Source: DATLBY01 sp035526665
GTDB taxonomy: Bacteria > Acidobacteriota > Terriglobia > Bryobacterales > Bryobacteraceae
NCBI GenBank assembly: GCA_035526665.1
Contig: DATLBY010000051.1
Location: 1 to 6,027 of the forward strand
Length of the DNA: 6,027 nucleotides
Direction of reading: 5' to 3'
Under the pieces are notes generated by a model, which saw only the letters and a program-made list of their open reading frames with translations, was not told where the DNA came from and ran no database searches. Every line of letters begins with the position of its first letter. Position 1 is the first letter of the stretch. Shown in pieces: positions 1-4,941 of this stretch. A program made the position numbers and the translations under genes.

Positions 1-1
1 G

Positions 2-223
2 GGAAATTCCACGGAGCAGCGGAAGATTGTGAACGAGTCCGACGTCGCCGAAGGCCTGCGGGCGGCCGCCTCAGTTGGGGATGATCGCCTGCAGCGTATG
101 TCGCGCGGGTCAGTGAGTCCGGAGTCCTTTACTCACGGCTCCTCGGCGCAGCGCGTCTCCTGGTTTCGGCGCGGACTCGAGTCCGGTGATCCGGCTTCCT
201 GCAACACCTTTGGGGAACTGTAA
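2..223 (+). CDS. ypfJ: Neutral zinc metallopeptidase, YpfJ family (C-terminal fragment, 5' end outside window)
   Basis: The open frame enters from the left edge and gives 73 residues before a TAA stop. It carries the typical end of the YpfJ/putative neutral zinc metallopeptidase family (Pfam Zn_peptidase, PF04228): an 'EGLRAAASVGDDRLQ' helix, then 'SPESFTHGSSAQRVSWF', then a 'GLESGDPASCNTF' tail. In full-length relatives this block follows the HExxH zinc site and is the most conserved part of the C-terminus; the HExxH and any N-terminal membrane segment would lie left of the window. Relatives are usually near 290 residues, so about three quarters is missing. The GTG at 29 is not the start, because similarity to the family continues in frame upstream of it. 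The physiological substrate of the family is not established. No following gene is close enough to suggest a shared operon, since 147 bp separate it from the next start. Confidence 0.85.
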   Translation, partial: GNSTEQRKIVNESDVAEGLRAAASVGDDRLQRMSRGSVSPESFTHGSSAQRVSWFRRGLESGDPASCNTFGEL

Positions 224-370
224 CCGGGAATGGATGATGTAGATCTTGCCGGGCGCGGCGCAATAATTGCTCTAACTCAACCCTCAAGCCCAGGTTATCG
301 CAAGTAGTCGGCGAATGGCCCAAAGCATGCAAGCATCTATCCCAAGGCCAACGCCTTTACGGAGGAGATC
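224..370 (+). promoter_or_regulatory. Intergenic region with a candidate sigma-54 promoter at 316-331
   Basis: This gap holds no gene I can support. At 316-331 lies TGGCCCAAAGCATGCA, which fits the sigma-54 pattern TGGCAC-N5-TTGCA at all but two positions and keeps the invariant GG and GC exactly ten bases apart. Transcription would begin near 341-345, leaving a leader of roughly 26-30 bases before the ATG at 371. The leader ends in a strong Shine-Dalgarno GGAGGAG at 361-367. A short palindrome, GCAAT-A-ATTGC, lies at 260-270, upstream of the promoter candidate, and could be an operator, but short palindromes are common by chance. No convincing -35/-10 pair for a vegetative sigma factor was seen. 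The promoter is inferred from a single motif match. Confidence 0.35.
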
Positions 371-520
371 ATGTTTCTAACATTGTTCGCGATACTGCTG
401 GTGATGTGGCTTCTTGGTTTCGTCGCCTTTCACGTTGCCGGAGGGCTCATTCACCTCTTGCTGATTGTGGCGGTCATTTCTCTGGTTTTGCACTTCGCCC
501 GCGGCCGGAGCCTCGCGTAG
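371..520 (+). CDS. Small Lmo0937-family (DUF5670) membrane protein
   Basis: A 49-residue reading frame starts at an ATG placed four bases after GGAGGAG, an excellent ribosome binding site, and ends with TAG. The protein is almost wholly hydrophobic: one membrane helix at about residues 2-20 (MFLTLFAILLVMWLLGFVAF), a short turn with His21 and Gly24-Gly25, a second helix at about 26-41, and a basic end (HFARGRSLA) that should stay in the cytoplasm. This 'L..ILLV.WLLG....-GG.IH.LLVIAV...' pattern is that of the Lmo0937 family (DUF5670), tiny two-helix proteins of about 45-55 residues found in many bacteria, with no known function. The gene is monocistronic by position: 147 bp from the gene upstream and convergent with the gene downstream. 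A candidate sigma-54 promoter precedes it. Confidence 0.85.
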   Translation: MFLTLFAILLVMWLLGFVAFHVAGGLIHLLLIVAVISLVLHFARGRSLA

Positions 521-527
521 AATGCCA

Positions 528-561
528 GTCCCGCGCGGGGAACAAAGTTCACGCGCGGGAC
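528..561. terminator. GC-rich inverted repeat between convergent genes, likely two-way terminator
   Basis: GTCCCGCGCG at 528-537 and CGCGCGGGAC at 552-561 are perfect reverse complements, giving a 10 bp stem almost all G/C with a 14-base loop. It sits in the 53 bp gap between the stop of the small membrane protein gene (520) and the stop of the transglutaminase gene read from the other strand (574), which is where a shared terminator would be expected. There is no run of T after the stem on either strand, so it is not a textbook intrinsic terminator. It may work with Rho or as an RNA 3'-end stabiliser. Confidence 0.55.
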
Positions 562-573
562 CACCTTCTCGGA

Positions 574-1527
574 TTACTGCTGTTGCTGCTGGTCTTGCTG
601 GACATCTGGTTCCTTCTGAATCACCGTCGACCAATCCTCGCCAACGGCGATATCTTCTCCCAAAGGTGGCAGCGTCTCAGCGGGGGAAACCATTACAACA
701 ACGCTCATTTTGCTCGCAGCCGACCCCTTGAAGACTCCGCGAGTTGGGGGGACATCGGCATAGTCGCGCCCGATTGCTGTCCGAATGTGGCGGTCGCTGG
801 CCACCAGGTTATTGGTCGGGTCAAAGCCAACCCAGCCCAGACCGGGTAGGAGCGCCTCTACCCAAGCATGAGTTGCGCCTTCCGCGGAACGATCCCGATC
901 GCCCGACCCATGGTGGAGATACCCACTCACGTACCGGCAAGGAATGCCGAGACTGCGGACCAGCGTGATGAGGACGTGCGCGAAATCCTGACAAACACCC
1001 TGACGCGACAGCAGGGCTTCCTCAATAGGCGAATCCACCTTCGTGCTATTAGGCACATATTCGAACCAATCATAGATACCCGCATTTAGTTCGCGGACAA
1101 GCCGCAGCGGATCCTCCCGCCGGTAGACGTTCAGTTCGCGCGCGAGATCACTGAGTGCGGGGACCGGCTGCGTGAACTGGCTCGGCATCAGCATCTCCCA
1201 ATAATCGCCCGCGCGCGTTAGCGCGTCGAGCTCATCCCAGGACTCCGGACCCAGGGAATAAGGAAGAGGCTCGGGCTCGCGCACGTCCACCAGCGCTTCG
1301 GCCACCACGATCAGCTGCGAGTGAAGCCCGGCAACATCGAAGTGATAGACCATATTGGCAAGATAGTCGCGGTATGACGTCACGCGCGACCGCGGGCTTA
1401 CCGAGAGCTGGAACGTGAGACACCTCTGATTCAACTCACTGCGCGGATGCATCCGCGTTTCCATCAGACTTTCGCTCACCGGCGTGCTGTACCGGAATTT
1501 CGTGACGTGCCGGATCGAATAATACAT
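574..1527 (-). CDS. Transglutaminase-like cysteine protein (COG1305 type), third gene of the ATP-grasp/alpha-E operon
   Basis: The protein is 317 residues. Residues 1-80 form the bacterial transglutaminase N-terminal beta domain (MYYSIRHVTKFRYSTPVSES opening). The transglutaminase-like papain-fold core runs from about 140 to 255 and shows the full triad: Cys179 in GVCQDFAH, His220 in GATHAWVE, and Asp236 in GFDPTNN. The following GRDYADVPPTRGVFKG block (253-268) is also typical of the family. The frame is open back to 1608, but I chose the ATG at 1527 because the conserved fold starts there and an earlier start would overlap the previous gene by more than 70 bases. The gap to the alpha-E stop is 8 bp; the nearest Shine-Dalgarno-like AGAGG is about 13 bases away, so translation may depend on coupling. 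No signal peptide is seen, so a cytoplasmic place is likely. Relatives may act as peptidases or amide-transfer enzymes; the reaction here is unknown. The C-terminus (QKEPDVQQDQQQQQ) is unusually rich in glutamine. Confidence 0.9.
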   Translation of the reverse strand: MYYSIRHVTKFRYSTPVSESLMETRMHPRSELNQRCLTFQLSVSPRSRVTSYRDYLANMVYHFDVAGLHSQLIVVAEALVDVREPEPLPYSLGPESWDELDALTRAGDYWEMLMPSQFTQPVPALSDLARELNVYRREDPLRLVRELNAGIYDWFEYVPNSTKVDSPIEEALLSRQGVCQDFAHVLITLVRSLGIPCRYVSGYLHHGSGDRDRSAEGATHAWVEALLPGLGWVGFDPTNNLVASDRHIRTAIGRDYADVPPTRGVFKGSAASKMSVVVMVSPAETLPPLGEDIAVGEDWSTVIQKEPDVQQDQQQQQ

Positions 1528-1535
1528 GCTGTCTG

Positions 1536-2498
1536 CTATGCCTCTAGCGCGGACTGGATGGGGTACGTAATGTACACCTGATTGACGGCGGAGTGCATCT
1601 GACTGCATTGCCGCTGAATATTCGTCAGGTAAGGGTGAATACCGCCGCTCAAGATCTCTTCGATATGACTGAAGCTGAGAGACGCCCGCATTTTGCCGGT
1701 CAGCTTCTCAACGCGGCCTGCTTTTCTGGTGGGCGAGGCCTCCGCTACGGCATCCAGGGCCGTGTGCAGCATGTCCGCGGCAAAACGCAACGAATGCGGG
1801 AATTCCGGATTCAGCATGAGAAATTCAGCGATTCGCACCGGCCTCAACTCCGCAGTATAGACTTTACAGTACGCCTCAAAGGCCGTGCAGCTTTTGAGCA
1901 GCGCGATCCATTCAATGTATTCGAGGTGCCCGGCAAGTTCGTCCGGGTTCAACGAGTGCTCGGAAAAATGCACATCCAGCAGCGTGGCGGTAGCGTTGGC
2001 TCTTTCCAGGAAGCGGCCCACCTGAATAAAGTGCCAGCCCTCTCCATGACTCATGGTGGAATCTGTCAATCCCTGGAACAGATGCGCCCCTTCGCGAACG
2101 GCGTAGAGGAATTCCAGAGGCTGCGAACTCCAGGCCTCCTCGGTACCCGGCCGGCGGACCTGGTGGAAAAGCCGGTTAAGCTGGTGCCACATCTCCGAGC
2201 TGATCTGTTCACGAACCTGCCGGGCATTCTCCCGCGCGGCCGTGATACACGATACTATCGACGAGCGGTTGGTAGGATCGAACGTCAGCGCGCGGGCGAT
2301 ACTGTGCGCGTCGAGCGTGCTGTCATCGGCCAGCGGGGTTCCCAGCGAGGCGGCGACCTGGCGCCAGCGTTGATCGCTCGACAGGAAAGACTGATCGATC
2401 ATCATGTTGAGATGCACGTCGATCAGGCGCGCGGAGTGCTCGGCACGCTCCAGATAGCGGCTGGTCCAGTAAAGGCTGTCGGCAACGCGCGAAAGCAT
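1536..2498 (-). CDS. Alpha-E domain protein (COG2307, DUF403)
   Basis: This 320-residue protein is nearly all helical and fits the alpha-E family (PF04168). The opening MLSRVADSLYWTSRYLERAE is the family hallmark, and a second copy of the same kind of motif, GRFLERANATATLLDV, appears at 161-176, suggesting an internal duplication of a helical unit. Other recognisable parts are the AARENARQVREQIS helix (87-100), the MWHQLN segment (103-108) and a Pro-Glu-Phe-Pro-His-Ser stretch (231-236) followed by a helix. No catalytic motif is visible, in line with the view that alpha-E is a partner or scaffold for the ATP-grasp enzyme. The frame extends to 2603, but the start at 2498 is preferred because the conserved N-terminus begins there, an AGGA lies five bases upstream, and the ATG is only one base after the stop of the ATP-grasp gene (TAA-G-ATG), which points to translational coupling. 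Confidence 0.92.
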   Translation of the reverse strand: MLSRVADSLYWTSRYLERAEHSARLIDVHLNMMIDQSFLSSDQRWRQVAASLGTPLADDSTLDAHSIARALTFDPTNRSSIVSCITAARENARQVREQISSEMWHQLNRLFHQVRRPGTEEAWSSQPLEFLYAVREGAHLFQGLTDSTMSHGEGWHFIQVGRFLERANATATLLDVHFSEHSLNPDELAGHLEYIEWIALLKSCTAFEAYCKVYTAELRPVRIAEFLMLNPEFPHSLRFAADMLHTALDAVAEASPTRKAGRVEKLTGKMRASLSFSHIEEILSGGIHPYLTNIQRQCSQMHSAVNQVYITYPIQSALEA

Positions 2499-2499
2499 C

Positions 2500-3972
2500 T
2501 TATTCCTGCAGGACCCAGGTGTCCTTGCTGCCTCCGCCCTGCGAGGAATTAACCACCAGCGACCCCTTGCGCAGAGCAACCCGTGTAAGCCCGCCGGGCA
2601 CAATGGTCACCCGTTCGCCGAACAGAACATATGGCCGCAAATCCACGTGCCGGGGCTCTACCTGTCCATCGATAAAGCAAGGAGCGCGGGACAGCATGAT
2701 GGTAGGTTGCGCAATATAATTCCGGGGGTCCGCCTGGATGCGGGCCCGGAAATCTTCCCGCTGCGCAGCCGTGCTGTGAGGACCGATCAGCATGCCGTAT
2801 CCGCCGGATTCCCCCACTGCCTTCACCACAAACTTTTGCAGGTTGTGGCAAACGTGTTCACGTTCGGACCTGTTGGTCATTAGAAAAGTTTCCACGTTGT
2901 CGAGCACCGGGTCCTCATTCAGGTAATACCGGATGATTTTCGGGACGTACGCATACAACGCCTTGTCGTCTGCGACCCCCGTACCCACGGCGTTCGCGAG
3001 CACGACATTGCCCGCGCGGTAGGCATTGAATAACCCGGCCACACCCAGAATGGAGTCGGCGCGAAATGCCAGAGGGTCGATAAAATCGTCGTCAATCCGG
3101 CGGTAGATCACATCCACGCGCCGCAGTCCCGCCGTGTTGCGCATGTAAACCACATTGTCGTGGACCACCAGGTCCCTGCCCTCCACCAGCTCGATTCCCA
3201 TCTGACGAGCCAGGTAGGCATGCTCGAAGTAAGCAGAGTTGTAGACGCCGGGGGTCAACAGGACAATTACTGGGTCGTTGCGGCCTTCCGGGGCAATGGA
3301 CCGGAGGGTCGACAGCAGGGCGGTGCTGTAGTGATCGATAGACCGTACGCCGCATCTTTGAAAGAGATTCGGAAAAACCCGCTTCATTACCTGCCGGCTT
3401 GTCAGCATGTAGGAGACGCCGCTCGGCACACGGAGATTGTCTTCGAGTACCACAAACCGGCCATCGGGCGTGCGTATAAGGTCGCTGCCCACCACAGTCA
3501 CATAAATGTCGCGCGGGACCTGCAGGCCCCTCATTTGCCGGCGGAACTGCTTGCAGCTGTATACCAGCTCGCGGGGAACGGTGCCATCGGCCAGAATCTT
3601 CCCCTCGTGATAAATATCCCGAAGGAACAGGTTAAGCGCGGTGATGCGCTGAGTGAGACCGCGCTCGATGGTCGACCATTCGGCGGCAGTAATAATCCGC
3701 GGCAGTAAGTCATGCGGGAAAATGCGCTCCGTACCCTCTTCCCGGCCATAGACGGTGAAGGTAATGCCCTGGTGGAGGAAGGAAAGATCGGCCTCCTGTT
3801 TCCGCCGATGGAGCTCTTCTGCCGGTACGCTCAGCAGTCTTTGATATAACTCTTCGTAGTGTGGCCGAGTCGCCGAATCGCCGGTAAACATCTCGTCGTA
3901 GGCGTCATTCAATACGTAATTGGAGAATGGCGGTGGCAGTAGCCGATGTCCGATTTTTCCCGCTGATGCCAT
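2500..3972 (-). CDS. Circularly permuted ATP-grasp protein (COG2308, CP_ATPgrasp family)
   Basis: The 490-residue length is usual for the family (PF14403-type). Visible landmarks in order: AYDEMF at 24-29 with RPHYEELYQRL soon after; HQGITFTVYG at 67-76; an RQMRGLQVPRDIYVTVVGSD block at 145-164; LEDNLRVPSGVSYML at 176-190; an RRIDDDFIDPLAFRADSILG block at 291-310; NVVLANAVGTGVADDKALY at 322-340; the Gly-rich nucleotide-binding segment FVVKAVGESGGYGMLIGP at 381-398; QPTIMLSRAP at 422-431; RHVDLRPYVL at 441-450; and GGLTRVALRKGSLVVNSSQG at 460-479. The conserved acidic and basic residues of these blocks suggest an active ATP-dependent ligase joining a carboxylate to an amine, but neither substrate is known. 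It is the first gene of the operon with the alpha-E and transglutaminase genes. The ATG at 3972 follows a GGTGGAAG stretch about 10-17 bases upstream. Cytoplasmic; no signal peptide. Confidence 0.93.
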   Translation of the reverse strand: MASAGKIGHRLLPPPFSNYVLNDAYDEMFTGDSATRPHYEELYQRLLSVPAEELHRRKQEADLSFLHQGITFTVYGREEGTERIFPHDLLPRIITAAEWSTIERGLTQRITALNLFLRDIYHEGKILADGTVPRELVYSCKQFRRQMRGLQVPRDIYVTVVGSDLIRTPDGRFVVLEDNLRVPSGVSYMLTSRQVMKRVFPNLFQRCGVRSIDHYSTALLSTLRSIAPEGRNDPVIVLLTPGVYNSAYFEHAYLARQMGIELVEGRDLVVHDNVVYMRNTAGLRRVDVIYRRIDDDFIDPLAFRADSILGVAGLFNAYRAGNVVLANAVGTGVADDKALYAYVPKIIRYYLNEDPVLDNVETFLMTNRSEREHVCHNLQKFVVKAVGESGGYGMLIGPHSTAAQREDFRARIQADPRNYIAQPTIMLSRAPCFIDGQVEPRHVDLRPYVLFGERVTIVPGGLTRVALRKGSLVVNSSQGGGSKDTWVLQE

Positions 3973-4065
3973 AAGAAAGCGCTTCCACCGGCCCGCTTGC
4001 TACGCGGAAGGGAACCGGCCTTCTATATGCTATGAGATATTCAGGATACAGGGCTGAGCACCGAA
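3973..4065. promoter_or_regulatory. Divergent control region between the two operons
   Basis: These 93 bases separate the starts of the ATP-grasp gene (leftward) and the NlpC/P60 gene (rightward), so promoters for both operons should lie here or reach slightly into the genes. An AT-rich island at about 4021-4045 stands out from GC-rich flanks. On the plus strand TGCTATGAG at 4028-4036 resembles an extended -10 element, with no clear -35. On the minus strand the same island offers TATAGA (complement of 4022-4027), again without a good -35. An AAGCGCTT palindrome lies at 3977-3984, next to the ATP-grasp start. The plus-strand gene has only a weak Shine-Dalgarno (AGGG ending about 13 bases before its ATG). 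Exact promoters cannot be called from this. Confidence 0.4.
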
Positions 4066-4941
4066 ATGGCAAGTATCAAGTTGGTTTGCTTACTCGTTTG
4101 TCTGGGGAGTCTCGTGGCCGGATCCGAGTCGCAGAGAATGGCTACAGTCGTCAAGCCCGCCGCGAATATGTACTCCGCGGCGAGTGAAGAGGCTGACGTG
4201 GTATCGCAAGCGATCTACGGTATTACGGTCTTGATTCTGGAGGAGAAAGCCGGCTGGTTGCGGATCCAGACGCCCGATTCCTACTCCGGCTGGACACCCG
4301 AAAGCTCGCTCGTCCGAGTGAAGGCCGGCGTTCCGGTGTACGCTTCCACCGGCCGCATTGGGGAGGTGACGAGTATCTTTGCGAATATCTACCGCGAAGC
4401 CAGCGTGACCAGGCGCCAGCCGGTACTAACCCTTCCTTATGAGGCGAAGTTGGAGATAATTGACGAGGTCGAGGCAAATCAGCTGAAGTGGCTGCGTGTT
4501 CATTTGCCGGACGAACGGACAGGCTACGTTCAATCAGGCGACGTCAGTACCAACCAGGGCTTGCGGACGGCCGCTGAAGCCATCGATCTTGGCATGCAGT
4601 TTTTGGGGATTCCTTATCTGTGGGGCGGCACATCGAGTTTCGGATTCGACTGTTCGGGCCTGACGCAGATGCTTCTGCGTAGCCGTGGGATCGTGCTGCC
4701 GCGGGATGCTCAGCAGCAAGCCGACTCGGGCCAGCTGAGAGAAGTGAGCAAAGCGGAAGTGCAGCCGGGTGACCTGCTGTATTTTGGCGCATCCGGCCGG
4801 AAGATCACGCATACCGGTATGTACATCGGTGACGGCAATTTTCTGCAAGCCACGACGTATCAGCGGCCGGTCGTGCAGATCGGTCGATTAGAGGAGCCGC
4901 ATTGGAGCAAACTTTTTGTTGCCGCAAGGAGACCGAAATGA
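4066..4941 (+). CDS. Exported NlpC/P60 peptidase with SH3-like domains, YkfC-type gamma-D-glutamyl-diamino acid endopeptidase
   Basis: The 291-residue protein starts with a signal peptide (MASIKLVCLLVCLGSLVAGS), with likely cleavage near Gly19/Ser20; there is no Cys after the hydrophobic core in lipobox position. Two SH3-like domains follow, at about 25-85 (with YSGW at 73-76) and about 88-162 (ending in GYVQSGDV). The NlpC/P60 domain covers about 167-290: GIPYLWGGTSSFGFDCSGL with catalytic Cys196, LPRDAQQQ with Asp214, GDLLYF at 235-240, and THTGMYIGDGNF with His249. This layout matches YkfC of Bacillus, which cuts murein peptides with a free N-terminal L-Ala between D-Glu and the diamino acid. 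Asp214 and SH3 Tyr73 sit where YkfC-type enzymes bind that free amine (from memory of the family). The place of the third catalytic residue, usually His, is Gln261. The stop overlaps the start of the epimerase gene (ATGA), and that pairing supports the assignment. Confidence 0.88.
   Translation: MASIKLVCLLVCLGSLVAGSESQRMATVVKPAANMYSAASEEADVVSQAIYGITVLILEEKAGWLRIQTPDSYSGWTPESSLVRVKAGVPVYASTGRIGEVTSIFANIYREASVTRRQPVLTLPYEAKLEIIDEVEANQLKWLRVHLPDERTGYVQSGDVSTNQGLRTAAEAIDLGMQFLGIPYLWGGTSSFGFDCSGLTQMLLRSRGIVLPRDAQQQADSGQLREVSKAEVQPGDLLYFGASGRKITHTGMYIGDGNFLQATTYQRPVVQIGRLEEPHWSKLFVAARRPK

Noticed and set aside
577..600. CTG/TTG triplet run as a regulatory microsatellite
   Set aside because: The run is short, interrupted and fully explained as Gln codons at the end of the minus-strand gene.
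406..849. Plus-strand open frame of 147 codons overlapping the small membrane gene and the transglutaminase gene
   Set aside because: It starts inside the Lmo0937-like gene in another frame, crosses the inverted repeat and continues antisense to the transglutaminase. The Leu-rich stretch is simply the complement of the Gln codons.
1528..1608. N-terminal extension of the transglutaminase-like protein to the ATG at 1608
   Set aside because: The extra 27 residues lie inside the alpha-E coding sequence and precede the conserved MYYSIRHVTKFRYS opening.
1593..2552. Long plus-strand open frame (319 codons) opposite the alpha-E gene
   Set aside because: It lies antisense to a gene with clear family motifs, its translation is rich in Arg/Gly/Gln without recognisable domains, and it has no good ribosome binding site. 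It is a by-product of GC-rich codon use on the other strand.
2499..2603. N-terminal extension of the alpha-E protein to 2603
   Set aside because: It overlaps the end of the ATP-grasp gene, and the family begins at MLSRVADSLYW, which has a well-placed AGGA.
3160..3708. Plus-strand open frame of 182 codons opposite the ATP-grasp gene
   Set aside because: Antisense to conserved ATP-grasp coding sequence, with no recognisable domain or initiation signals.
4066..4125. Lipoprotein signal on the NlpC/P60 peptidase
   Set aside because: Cys8 and Cys12 lie within the hydrophobic core and there is no Cys at the end of it, so a lipobox is not supported; an ordinary cleavable signal fits better.
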